DNA from: Peromyscus leucopus
Lineage: Eukaryota > Chordata > Mammalia > Rodentia > Cricetidae
Assembly: GCF_004664715.2 (NCBI RefSeq)
Contig: NC_051072.1
Coordinates: 33,258,642 to 33,322,641, forward strand
Length of the DNA: 64,000 bases
Direction: 5' to 3'
The translations under genes were made by a program, and so were the position numbers. The notes under the pieces are model-generated. The model saw only the letters and a program-made list of their open reading frames with translations, searched no databases and was not told the DNA's origin. Below, one piece after another: positions 34,304 to 45,739 of this stretch (positions are counted from its first letter, which is position 1; every line of letters starts with the position of its first letter).

Positions 34304-34383
<80 letters not shown>
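34256..34383 (+). repeat. (AC)n then (AG)n microsatellite
   Basis: AC repeats 34256-34296 with one CACCAC interruption, an 8-10 base spacer, then AG repeats 34306-34383 (about 39 units, uninterrupted). Confidence 0.97.
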
Positions 34384-34386
<3 letters not shown>

Positions 34387-35388
34387 CACCACACTTTCAG
34401 AAAAGCCAAGTACTTACTATTGAATAAATGTTAAATTCTTGAAAAGTTTGTCTAGTGGACTCTGTTGTTCGGCACCTTGAGTGTGTTGTCTACAAAGATA
34501 ATGGATTCACAATGGTTACTCCTCATGGAAACCAGATGAGAAAGTGCAGAACTAAGCAGTCAATCTTCATTCCGTTCATGGAGAGACTAAAACAAGAAGG
34601 AACACTAGGAGGTGTTGTACGGTAAAAGGGCCACGTGAGGTCTGGGTGGGTGTTTCTTTTGCTGAAATGGAGCAGAGCAGAGAAGTAACAAAGTTCGCTG
34701 AGGTGGAGCAGAGCAGAACCCAGCAAACTGGAGCAACTTCGCCGGGGAACCCCTCCCCTGCCTGGGCAGAACTGTTGCCTTGGTGGAACCTTTCCCTGGA
34801 GCACTGCTGTAAGCTGATGTGCTTAAGGCGACTTTGTGGTATTCCTTGGTCCCCGACTGCCAGGACCCCTTTCCTGTTTCCTGTTTGAGCTTCAGTGTTT
34901 CCAAGTATTGCTTATGAATGCTTATACTCATGATACATCCCTTATTCTTTAACCAAATATTACACAGAGTTATCCTTTTGAAGTCACTGAAGTCACTGAA
35001 AGCATTTCTAAATATAAGCTTAGTGATAGACTTGAAAATTCTGCCACTCCCACAAAAAAAACTGACTTTATTTTTTATCATATTCTTCCATAATTCTAAG
35101 ATATTGTCTAAAAGAAGTCAAACATCTTACATTCATGGCTCACATATAAAATAAGTACAAAGAAAATTGATGTGGGCAATTTCGTGGGAAGACCTTTATT
35201 TCCATGGTTATGATATCCCTCTTCAGCCTTTATCAGTTAGCATCTTTGGACAGTGACCTCAAGTCTTGTGATGAAGCTCCTTTGCCCTCAGCAGGTGTCC
35301 TCTCAACCATCTCTGCTGAGTCTGTTTCCACACCAATCCCTTGCTTGGGAAAAGGCTTCATAGGAAAATATTTTTTCTTCACTAAGTT
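34384..35388. other. Unassigned; GC-richer island at 34620-34880
   Basis: The island contains a short direct repeat, gctgaaatggagcagagcag at 34661 and gctgaggtggagcagagcag at 34697 (36 bases apart), and cttcgccggggaacccctcc. It may be part of an LTR or of a regulatory region. The overlapping frames (34523-34804 and 34605-35081 minus, 34646-34888 plus) show no family resemblance. Confidence 0.35.
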
Positions 35389-35427
35389 CTCTGTCTCACT
35401 CTCTGTCTCACTCTCTGTCTCTCTCTG

Positions 35428-35461
<34 letters not shown>

Positions 35462-35463
35462 CC

Positions 35464-35505
<42 letters not shown>

Positions 35506-35532
35506 AAAGAGAAAGAGAGAGAAAGAGAGAGA
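35389..35532 (+). repeat. Compound (TC-rich)(TG)n(AG-rich) microsatellite
   Basis: CTCTGTCTC-type repeats 35389-35463, TG repeats 35466-35503, then GAGAAAGAGA repeats to 35532. The left and right arms are complementary in type. The open frames here (35204-35545 and both minus-strand frames) translate the repeat. Confidence 0.96.
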
Positions 35533-36286
35533 TTTGTCTTTATAAAAGACCAAGAACACAGCAAGATTTGCTGTTAATGCTTGGTCCTACTAATATAAGA
35601 GTCTGTGAACTCATGCATAGACTACACAAGCACAGCCACCATCTTAGGAGGAGTTTTCTACAAACCTCTTGTTAGCTACCATGACTCAAGTACTGAATTC
35701 TTGTTTTATGTCTTCTTGTTCCAAACTCAAGGGCTCAAGGTTCTAATTTCTTTGATTTCTGATTAATATCAATATTACTATTGCAGCTTAACCTGTGGGA
35801 AGATGTACTGTATTACTAGCTTCCTTATCATTGTTATTCATTTATTTCAGAGCACCAACCATGCCCTTAGAACAGTATAGCATATAAAGATAGTAACAAT
35901 TGCAGACAGAAAAGTAAAAACCAATCTCAGACAACCTTACCCATTACTCTGAGACTGGGTGCAGATTCCAAAAATCTACAGTTAGTCCAACTGAGACCTA
36001 AATGTCTGAGCTTTCTTACAGGACACCAACATAGATAATGTCGCCCCCTGAACAGCAGGAAGCAATTTTAGAACATGATACCCCTTTTCCCCAAAGGTTT
36101 CATGTTTCTCAGGGTTATGGATAATGGTTATAGGGTTGGGGATGGAAGAAAATATTGGACTTGGTTTTCACCTTAAGAAAAGAAAAAGGGGAATGAATAG
36201 GTATATGACATCAAGCTAGATTATTGTATATACTAGTAAACTAATTTAGTAAAATATCAGCATTAGATAAATTGCACTGTTATGGA

Positions 36287-36745
36287 TTCTTGTATATTGA
36301 CACAAATGTAAACTATTTTTATATTCCTATTTAAGATAATTTGTATATTGATACAAATACTATATTTGAGCCAGGCAGTGGTGGCACATGCCTTTAATCC
36401 CAGCACTTGGGAGGCAGAGCCAGGTGGATCTCTGTGAGTTCGAGGCCAGCCTGGGCTACAGAGTGAGTTCCAGGAAAGGCACAAAGCTACGCAGAGAAAC
36501 CCTGTCTCTGAAAAAAAAGGAAAAAAAAAAAAACCTATATTTGTTGTATTGTATACATATTCCTACTTCTGTTTGAAATATTTTGTATATTGATACAAAT
36601 GTAATATTTTATTTGTCATACTATACATATGTTATACCTCTGCTTAAGATATTTTGCATATTGATACATATTTAGGATTATTGTCATATTGCATATTGTA
36701 CTATACATTCCTACTTCTTTTTAAGTTATTTTGTATATTGTCACA
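36287..36745 (+). repeat. Array of short palindromes (TTTGTAT-attg-ATACAAA)
   Basis: Near-perfect inverted repeats occur at about 36287-36308, 36340-36358, 36582-36601, 36652-36671 and 36729-36747, each followed by a variant of 'tattcctacttctgtttgaaat'. Apart from the B1 insertion, spacing is 50 to 77 bases. Confidence 0.75.
36369..36534 (+). mobile_element. B1 SINE with target-site duplication
   Basis: B1 body with A-tail broken by GG. Duplication CTATATTTG at 36360-36368 and 36535-36543. It interrupts the palindrome array, so it is younger than the array. The frames 36263-36484 and 36388-36576 are SINE shadows. Confidence 0.93.
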
Positions 36746-37650
36746 ATTTTGAGGTCATTGTCCTTTTACTGTACATTTGCTTATAAACCGTTTATCATGT
36801 TTATGTGAAGTCTTCGTCCTTAGGTAATTTAGGTAGATAAGACTTATAGATTTATAGTCACCTATGATTGTCATCTCTATAGTTATATTAGTAAGACTGT
36901 CCAGATTTATAGATATGTAGGTCAGGTGGATAGGTAGTCTTCAAACACTTCATAGTAGCAAATATGGCATTTAAATAACTTAGAATTCTGTTGATGTGAG
37001 AGATGATTGCTCCTGGCAGCACCGATTTGATCCTGAGAGAATGTTGGGCTTCTAAGACATTTCCGTCTGGAAATTTGTCTTCTTGGCAAAAAATGGCCTA
37101 CTGGTAAAGAACTGTCCTTGCCTCGACTTCTGACAGTATGAATACTGTCCCTTCAGAATGAGTGGGACACAAGGATAAGTGACTACCAAACTCTGCCAAG
37201 GCAGGGTAACATAGTCTTTCAAAATACCTGCTTTTGAAAATGATCTGTCAGATATGCTAGGCCTGTGGGCCAAGGATAGAGGCCCCAACATTGCAGAAAA
37301 ACTTGGAGTGACTGTCTAGACAGGCAACTCTCTCTCTCATTCTAGATTTTTGAAAGTTGCTTACAATGCTCTTTCTGTTTATTTAGGTAATATTATATTC
37401 CTTAGGCCCATAGGCCATACAGTTTGTAAATAATATAAGTCTCTGTGTGTTTACTTGGTAGCAAGCAGCTGCGGGATGCAGGAGGAAGAGATTTATCCTG
37501 ACTACAGGGCCAGGTAGGACTGGAGAAACCTTTTGAATACAGGGTTACTACATATCTAAGAGCATGCTGGCACTTGCTTTCAGATTTCAATATCATGGTT
37601 CCTTTTTTTCCCACTTAATTTTGAAAGGTACCTTACAAAATGAAAAAGAA

Positions 37651-37807
37651 GCCGGGTGGTGGTGGCTCATGCCTTTAATCCCAGCACTCGGAAGGCAGAG
37701 CCAGGTGGATCTCTGTGAGTTTGAGGCCAGCCTGGGCTACCAAGTGAGTTCTAGGAAAGGTGCAAAACTACACAGAGAAACCCTGTCTCGAAAAACAAAA
37801 ACAAAAA
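37651..37807 (+). mobile_element. B1 SINE with target-site duplication
   Basis: B1 body and A-rich tail (cgaaaaacaaaaacaaa). Duplication AAAATGAAAAAGAA at 37637-37650 and 37808-37821, exact. Recent. Confidence 0.95.
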
Positions 37808-37821
37808 AAAATGAAAAAGAA

Positions 37822-39125
37822 ATTCTTTGGGTCAGTCATGAATTTTTTTTCTAGAATACTTTCAAGCAATGCTTTGAGGAAGCAGCTTTTGTTACATGTG
37901 TTTTAACCTTTCACTTAGCTAAAGTTACTACTAGATAATATATTCCTGAGTTTAAACAAAAATTTAAATTTCTTGAGGAATGTGATCATCCTTTGCTATA
38001 ATAGCAATTGAATACACACGTATTATCATAATTTTAGTTAAATGATGATCATGGCATGAAGAATACTATTGAAGTGATAAAAATTGTGTGATAACTATCT
38101 CTATTTTCAAAATGTTGATGTATATTTATAATACACAAGTTTTTTCACTATGAGAATTTTTATGTGGAATCCAGGATTTTCATAGATATTAGGCACAGAT
38201 TATAAAGTTTTAAAATATTTAATAAAAGAATTTATAATAGTATTCATTAGTTTTAATTAAGTTAATTAATTTATGAGTGATTTCTCTGCTAATATATCAT
38301 TTTCTTGATTGTTTATATGCAAATAGTTTACAATATTGAGGTTTAAAAAATACATTTGACATTTTGGGCAGAAACTGCTTCTATTTAAAATATCTATTTT
38401 GCAGAAATATTTACTCTTAAATAAACATTTTGATGTCATATTTTTAACTGATTTTGTTATTGTTTGTTCATTTTTATTTATCTTCATGGGAAATGAGACA
38501 GAGACATCTTGCTTAACACTTCTTTGTATGTGCATAAACAATGATCACCCTGACAATCTTGAAGGAAGAACTCTTGGTTATCAAACATGTTTGTGAAACA
38601 GCAAATCCTTCTCCCACCTTAAGAAAGACTGGCTATGAGTTCAATGAAAATTCAGGGAATTATCACAAAGAAGTCACTGGTTTGATATCGATTTCTTTTC
38701 AAGGTTCATTGTTAGAAATGCATGTATCCATTGCTGTTGTCTCCATACAACACATTGAGTATTCTATAGAAATTGTGTATCATACAAAATATTTTGAATT
38801 ATTATCATGATCTTACTTCATAATTTATATACTATAAATAAGCTTTGGTGATACTTTATCATCCTGACAATGCTAAAAATCAGTACCCCTCTTTTCCTGC
38901 TTAAAATTTATTTTCTACTTTTATTTTGGTAACTTATCATAGTAAGAAAGTAATTGAATAACAATTAACAATATCAAAATAAAATTAGCCTCTGTTTTAC
39001 ATTTTAAGTTTTCATTTTCCAAGGACAATTCTCGTGAAATTATGCACAATGGATTAAAATAAACATTCAAACTCTGAAGAACAATTGTTTCTACAAATGT
39101 ACATAGTTTAGATACTAGTTGTAAT
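37822..39125. other. No recognised gene
   Basis: AT-rich unique-looking sequence. The frame at 38541-38810 has no splice or family support. Confidence 0.45.
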
Positions 39126-39210
39126 ACACACACATGCATGCACATTCACACGTACACACACATACAAACACACACACACACACACACACACGCACGCACG
39201 CACGCACACA
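39126..39210 (+). repeat. (CA)n/(CGCA)n microsatellite
   Basis: Imperfect CA repeats ending in CGCACGCACG units, an alternating purine-pyrimidine run. Confidence 0.95.
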
Positions 39211-39719
39211 AATCACTTAAATATCCTTTACCTATATAGTAAACTCTCTAGGCTCACACAGAGGGGAACAAAAAAAAAAACTGTAACAGAGAGTCAGGAT
39301 CTTGCAAGCATACTACTCAGAGAAGTGACTTGGAGTCTCAGAACTTTGAATATCTAGTTATCCTCAGACAGGTATTCTATAAACAAATAGAGTGAGTCCT
39401 GAAAACAAATTGATTAGGGTTTAAAATAATGACCAATTTCAGTTGATACTGAGTTAAGTATATTACAAGGCTCAGTAGAAGACAAGGAAATGGATAGGAG
39501 ACAATAATATATTAATCAGAGTCCATGGTGGATTTCTAATTTAGAAAGATACAAGTATTGAAAACCCAACATTGTAGATATCACAACTACAGCATCACAA
39601 ATTCAGAGGAAGAACTGTTTGTTACTTCCTAATAAGATCTTTGTTCAAATTTTGCATGACTAAACCATAACAATTTGCACCTTAAAGAGGAAAAGTATGG
39701 GCTACAAAGCTGGCTCAGT
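39211..39719. other. No recognised feature
   Basis: AT-rich, no gene seen. Confidence 0.4.
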
Positions 39720-41638
39720 TCTTCTTTTTTCCTTTTATTGAAAACAGATACTTTACTCACTTAGTATATCATGATTATGCTTTCCCCCCATTTCCTCCCC
39801 ACTTCCCCTCCTATCTAGATACACTCTTTTTCTATCTCTCATTAGAAAATAAACAGGCTTCTAAAGGATAATAATATAACATATAATATAATAAAATGCA
39901 ATATAATAAATACAATAGAAAAAAACAAAAACTAACATCATAATTGGACCAAAAATAAACAAATAAAAGAAGCAAAAAATAAAACAATAACAACAAAAAC
40001 CAGAAGAAAAAGAGCCCAAGAGAAGGCACATTTATCTGAGACTCATTCATTTACACCCTTGGGAATCCCATAAAAACACTAAAATGGAAGCCATAATATA
40101 TATTCAAAGGATCTGGTACAGACCCACACAGACTCTGGGAATGCTGTTTTAGTCTGTATGAGTTCATAAGAGCTTTAGTCATTTTGATTTAGAGGATCAT
40201 GTTTTTTTCAGTGTCCTTCCTGCATCTCCTCTGGTCTTATACTCTTTTCATTTCCTCTCCCTCAAGTTTCCTGAGCCCTGAGGGGAGGCATTTGCTGGAG
40301 ACATCCTTCTTGGGTCTTGTGTTCCAAGGTCTTTCATTTTCTGTGTAGTGTCTAGCTGTGGGTCTCTGTGTTTATTCCCTTCTTCTGTGGTAGGAAGCTT
40401 CTCTGTTGACAATTGAGCAAGGCACTGATATATGAATATAGCACAATGTCTTTGAGAGTCATTGTATCACTACTTTTTTTTTTTAAAAGAGCAATAATAT
40501 TTGGTTTTCCCCTAGGTCCCTGAGCTCACTATTCTTAGGTTCATGGTCACCCAGACAGTGTTGGACATAGGTTCCATCTTGTGTAGTGGGCCTTAATTCA
40601 AATCAGATATTGGTCGGTTACTCCCAAAAGCTTTGTGCCACCATGACCCTAGCATATCCTCCAGGCAGTCCACTGTTGCTGATCTAAGGTTTTGTGGTTA
40701 GGTTGATATTTGTATTTCTCTTTTGGTAGCATACAGAGTACCTCCCTATACCAAAGTTGCCAGCATATGGGGGTAAAGACTCTACGTAGGCACTACTAGC
40801 TTTACTTCTGTATGTTCAGTGAGTTGTGTAGGTGTTGTCTTCAGCAATAGGACCCTGCTGTCAGACTAGGGAGAGCAACTTACAGTTTTGGCAATAGCCT
40901 GGGTTGTTTGGGGATTCCCATGGGACCACTTTGACCAACAACGCAATTAGATGTAAACTGAGTCCAGGTACTGGAAACTTCATATGGGGACAGGAAAGGG
41001 CCCATTTGTACTTTTTCTCCATTATTTGACAATTTCTTTTAGATAGCGTTCATATTTGTATATATTTTAGGGTGTTTTACTATATTAAGTTTCCATCCCG
41101 TCCTTTAGATGGCCCTTAATTTTAGCTGTCTCTATCCATGCTTCCTACCTAGTTTCCCTCTCCCTTCCACCTCCTCACTTGATCCTCACATTCCAGCATC
41201 CTCATCCATCCACAGTTACTCTATTGCCCTTTCCTGGTGAGATCTAACTGCCCCACCCCCAGTCCCTTACTTTATATCTAATCTGTATGGTCCTACAGAT
41301 TGTAGTTTGATTATCATTGATTTATCTCCAGAGAATATATATGTGTAAGCTAATATATACCATATTTGTCTTTCCAGGTCTGGGACACCTCATCCAGGAT
41401 GAATTTTCTAGTTCCATCCATTTACCTGCACATTTCACAGTTTCATTTATTTTTAACATCTGAGTAATACTTCCTTATGTAAATGTACCACACTTTCTTT
41501 AACCATTCTTCTGTTAAGAGCTATCTAGGTTGTTTCAGATTTCTGGCTATTATGAATAGATAGCAGCCTTGAACATGGTTGAGCAAGTGCTTCTGTGGTA
41601 GGAAAAAGCATCCTTTGGGTATATGCCGCAAAGTGGCA
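39720..41638 (-). mobile_element. Old L1, 3' UTR and ORF2 3' end (left of LTR)
   Basis: The left edge has the T-rich and pyrimidine-rich complement of an L1 3' end. From about 41480 the reverse complement of ORF2's end is visible (gggtatatgccgcaaagtgg, gcaagtgcttctgtggtagg). It continues after the LTR at 42026. Frames are decayed throughout. Confidence 0.8.
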
Positions 41639-42025
41639 TGATGAGGAAATGTCTTTCTGTAGCTCCGATTTTGTGTTGCTCTGATTGGTTGATTAATAAA
41701 GCTGTTTGGCCTATGGCAAGGTACCTTAGAGGTAGGCAGGAAATTCAAAGAGAGAGACAAGATAAAGCAAGAGAGATGCCAGTGAGCCGCCCGAGGAGCA
41801 ACGCATAATGGGACGCAGGTAAAGCCACAGAACAAGTGGCTATAAATAGATTAATAGTTATAAGCTAATTTAAGATATAAGAGCTGGCTAGCTAAAAGCT
41901 TGAGCCATGGCCATGCAGTTATAATTAATACAAGCCTCTGTGTGTTTACTTGGGGGACAGATGTGAGTGGGAGAGATTTGTCCCGACCGCGGTCAGGCCA
42001 GGACACAGGAAATCTTCCAGCAACA
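41639..42025 (+). mobile_element. Solo LTR (ERVK/mys-like) with 6-bp target duplication
   Basis: 387 bases, starting TGATGAGG and ending CAGCAACA, flanked by GTGGCA at 41633-41638 and 42026-42031. A 6-bp duplication fits class II (ERVK-type) integrases. It contains ctctgattggttgattaataaa (CCAAT-type promoter words on the reverse strand and a possible polyadenylation signal), and shares 'ctctgtgtgtttacttgg' and 'gagatttgtcccgac' with the other LTRs here. No coding content; 41623-41808 and 41950-42186 are chance frames. Confidence 0.92.
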
Positions 42026-42278
42026 GTGGCATAGCTGGATCATCAGAAAGATTGATACCCATCCTCCTGAGTCACTACCACATTGACTTAAATAATGACT
42101 GTAGAAGTTTGCACTCCCAGCAGCAATTCCTAAGTGTTCCCCTGACCCACATCCTTGTCACCATGGGCTGCCACTTGTTTTGCTGATCTCAGCCATTCTG
42201 ACAGGTATAAGATGAAGTCTCAAAGCACTTTTGATTTGCACAGCTAAGAATGCTGAACATTTCTCTAAGTGTTCCCCA
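42026..42278 (-). mobile_element. Old L1 ORF2 3' part (right of LTR)
   Basis: It resumes with the duplicated GTGGCA and continues 'tagctggatcatcagaaaga ... gtttgcactcccagcagca', the reverse complement of ORF2 (compare 12950-13050). It ends where the B2 begins. Confidence 0.85.
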
Positions 42279-42690
42279 GAAGATGGCTCAGTTCTTTTTT
42301 TTTTTTTTTTTTTTTGGTTTTTGGTTTTTCGAGACAGGGGTTTCTCTGCGTAGTTTTGTGCCTTTCCTGGAGCTTACTTGGTAGCCCAGGCTGGCCTCGA
42401 ACTCACAGTGATCCGCCTGGTTCTGCCTCCCGAGTGCTGGGATTAAAGGCGTGCGCCACCACCGCCCGGCTGATGGCTCAGTTCTTAACAACACTTGCTG
42501 CTATACAGAGGACCAGAGTTTGGGTTCCCACCACCCACAAAGGGCTGCTCACATCTGCCTGTAACTCCAGCTTCTTGAGATATGAGACCCTCTTATAATC
42601 AATTCCAGCCCCCAAACACCTGTACCATAAATGCACACATATACATAAAATATAAATATATCTTTAAAAAAACTAATTAAAAAGAGAAAA
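42279..42690 (+). mobile_element. B2 SINE interrupted by a B1
   Basis: The B2 head (agatggctcagttctt, 42279-42296) is separated from the rest (42472-42690: gatggctcagttcttaacaa ... tataaatatatctttaaaa) by a B1. Joining the two parts gives a normal tRNA-derived B2 layout ending in an A-rich tail. Confidence 0.85.
42297..42471 (-). mobile_element. B1 SINE nested in B2
   Basis: Minus-oriented B1 with a long T-run (its A-tail) at the left. The 15-bp duplication GATGGCTCAGTTCTT lies at 42282-42296 and 42472-42486 and is part of the host B2's A-box region. Little diverged. Frames 42269-42598 and 42288-42494 are shadows. Confidence 0.97.
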
Positions 42691-42692
42691 GT

Positions 42693-42805
42693 AGCCTGGC
42701 GGTGGTGGCATATGCCTTTAATCCCAGCACTCGGGAGGCAGAGGCAGGCCTGGGCTATATAGAGTGAGTTCCAGGAAAGGCTCCAAAGTTATACAGAGAA
42801 ACCTT

Positions 42806-42810
<5 letters not shown>
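42693..42810 (+). mobile_element. B1 SINE with internal deletion
   Basis: The B1 5' half (gcctggcggtggtggcatat ... gaggcagaggcag) is fused to its 3' half (gcctgggctatatagagtga), missing the B-box segment gatctctgtgagttcgagg. The 3' end runs into a (GA)n tract in place of an A-tail. Confidence 0.85.

Positions 42811-42875
<65 letters not shown>
42811..42875 (+). repeat. (GA)n microsatellite at B1 tail
   Basis: About 32 uninterrupted GA units directly after the truncated B1, which suggests growth from the SINE tail. Confidence 0.97.
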
Positions 42876-42878
<3 letters not shown>

Positions 42879-43510
42879 AAAAGTTAGAGATGAATTGGGC
42901 AATAAGGTTACCATTTGATGTTTATCTTTTTCATAAATTATTAATTGTTTTGATCCCAAACTTAAATTTATAAAGTTGCATTCTACAACAACAACAATAA
43001 AGCATTTCAACAAAAATATGCTGTTATGAATTAACAGCATGTATTTTTCAGGAAATCTCATACTACCCTCATTTTTCTAGTGGAATATATAATTACCTGT
43101 GAAATACTAATGACATAAATTAAATGCAACTCAAGGTGCTTTGCTCATTTACTCTCACTCAATTATTAATAATAGCATATTATTATATTAATGTTATAAT
43201 TAATGTAGGTCCCAGTTACAAATTAGGAAACTGAAATAAATAGGCAATTTGGCCTGTGTTATATTTTATTATATTTTACAAAATATTCAACAATATAACG
43301 TATTTAGATATTAAGTTAATTATTTTTCCTAAGTTTATAACTACTACTGAGTATGATAAAGGCATTAATGATCTAGGGAAGTCTAAAAATATGACATTTG
43401 CTTAAATAATTATGAATGGAGGAAACACTTAGCAAAGTGACTCTTTTCTCTTGTCTCAAACAACCTAAGATGTGTAGTAACAATTCAAAGCTAAGCTCCA
43501 AATTACTTCA
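42876..43510. other. No recognised feature
   Basis: AT-rich DNA without coding signature. Confidence 0.4.
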
Positions 43511-43620
43511 TCTTTTAAAACCAAACCAGAGCCAGGAACATACATCCTCTGCACTCAGAAGGTAGAAGCAGGGTGCTCAAATTCAAGAGGAGCCTGAGCT
43601 ACAGAAAAAAAAATTAAAGG
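43511..43620 (+). mobile_element. Very old B1-like fragment
   Basis: 'ccagagccaggaacatacat', 'cactcagaaggtagaagcag' and 'agcctgagctacag' plus an A-rich end outline a decayed B1. Confidence 0.45.
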
Positions 43621-45739
43621 TAATCACATTGAATAACTTAATAACTTAATCTTATGATTCAAACTGACACAGGACTCTGACCTCAGTTATTTTAAGATGC
43701 AGCTATAGAAATCATCATTACACTATGAAGATAATTATTATTGATATGCATTCTAAAGAATGACACTATGTAACTGAAACTATTTTGCAAAAAAAAAACC
43801 ACTGAATTAAATACCATATGTTATAATTTTTGTTCTAGTCAAAGTAGTGTATATGTGACCAAATAATATTTCAAATATAGATCACAAATTTACTAATGTG
43901 GTAGTTTTTGAAAACACTGTAATTCATTAAGTCTGTCAGCATTCCTAATTAACATTACTTTCACTGGTAAGTGTTTCTTGAGAATGGTTGAAAATAAATT
44001 CCTCACGTTTAAACATACAAAAAACAAATTTGAGGCTTCTATACCTAAAAATAAATAAAAAAACAAGAACCCCAAACAAACTGAGTGACTATATTTAATT
44101 TTTAAATTAATATTAGGCAAATACTTAGCCAATTATAAATGAGTGCACAGTTCAATAATCATTAGTTTCCAACAAATCAAAACATGGCACAGGACAGTAA
44201 ACAAACTCGTACATAAATCGAAACACAAAATTTAATGAACCGCAATAAATAGAATCAATCAAAGTCTCTCAGTGATGGAAACTGAGTTTCCTCTTGGTTT
44301 ACAGAGAACTGCATTCCATCTTTCCTGGGGTGGGATTCTATGCCTTCACTTCAGGAGATCTAAACTCCAATTCCTAATAGCTTCTGCATCCTCTCCTTCA
44401 AATGTTCTAGTGATTGGGAAGGTAGCTTATCTACCCCTACATTTAACAGCAGGCCATTGGAAATCACTGTGACAGTGAATGTTTACTTTTATTTATGTAA
44501 CTTCTGAGTGTCTAACCATTGACCTTGTGCACACTAATAAAACACTTCAGAGATATATCCATGGCCTGAAATTGAACTTATTAAATGAGTTTTTATATCT
44601 GAAGAGTGAGATGCATTATTTTCAACTATTCTGTGTCATAATGATCCATAAAAATTTTTCTTGGCTAAAACAGATTCTATTGATGATACAATTTACGAAA
44701 TAAGAAAAAAGAAATTTCCATATTGGTTAAAAAGCCGTTTTGGTTTACATTTCCATTTATGTACCTTAATATTTATATATTATTAACATTTCTAAAATTA
44801 AAAGGAAAATAAAATATTTCCCAGATATTATAAAACAGAACAGTATAAAAATTCAATTACCTTAATGTCTAAATCGTAGTTTTATTCTACCTAAAACTTA
44901 ATTATTAAGAACATGTAGTGTGTAAATTTAGATGTAGACATTGATACTAAAATTTTTCCATGATTTCTGGGTTTAAAAATATATATGTCTTAATGAAACG
45001 CTTTTGTTTGTAGCAAGTTCTAAATTTATGTGCTGAAGTGCAGAAACATTTTTACTTATCAAGGTTATTATTTCTTTACAAATCTGAAAGTTTATTTAGT
45101 AAAGCAAATATAGCATGGAAAGAGAATGGAGATGGCTGACTCCAAACAGAAAGCCTGAAATTATATTAGGCAAGGTCTGACATGGTAAAAACAAAAATAG
45201 CATCTTTATTTCATTCCAAAAAATTAATATGACCACATTTTTAACTTTCTAATACTTATGGCAATCTATACACTAGAATTATTCTCAATACTGCACACAT
45301 GGATGGTTTCCTCTCTGGGGGTATTTAAGGACTTCACAGATACTTGCATTAATTTTCAGCAAACACATTAATAGCTTCATTGTTTCAGATAATAAACTCT
45401 GTAACAGACAGCCTTTGCTCTGTGTTGGGCATCTCCTGGAGTGTTTGTATTTCTATACATCAAGAGGTTGAATTAATGCCCTGACACACACACCCCAACC
45501 ACTTTCAGACTAAAAGAATTTTCTGATTACTACATTTCAAAATGCAGATTCCTAAAAGAGAACAGCACCATTTAAATCTGCTCTGGGATCAGTACTGGTC
45601 CAGTTTCTTTCAGGAGCAGGAGGTATAGTATGCTCCTTATATGTTTAGTAAAAAGGAAAAATAAAAGAAATAGAAAAACAAATATATAAACAAATGAAAT
45701 TTTGCCTTAAGAAGTCTAAATTACTTACATGTAACCTCA
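43621..45739. other. AT-rich unique DNA without recognised gene
   Basis: No repeat or coding signature recognised. Frames 44272-44472 and 44479-44703 are AT-biased and unsupported. Confidence 0.45.

Larger units (their letters stand above)
35930..37560 (+). mobile_element. Degraded ERV-like region
   Basis: A purine-rich stretch at 36170-36195 (aagaaaagaaaaaggggaat), a palindrome array (36287-36745), and an LTR-type ending at 37395-37540 (ggccatacagtttgtaaata ... ctctgtgtgtttacttgg ... gagatttatcctgactac) that matches the last third of the solo LTRs at 55086 and 58486. No retroviral frame is recognisable. Boundaries are approximate and the assignment of the middle part is an inference. Confidence 0.45.

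Noticed and set aside
34605..35081. 158-codon minus-strand frame
   Set aside because: No recognisable domain; crosses the GC-rich island and AT-rich flank with no change in codon use.
36287..36745. Regularly spaced palindromes considered as a CRISPR array
   Set aside because: Eukaryotic context, units vary, spacers are themselves related AT-rich sequence and no cas genes exist.
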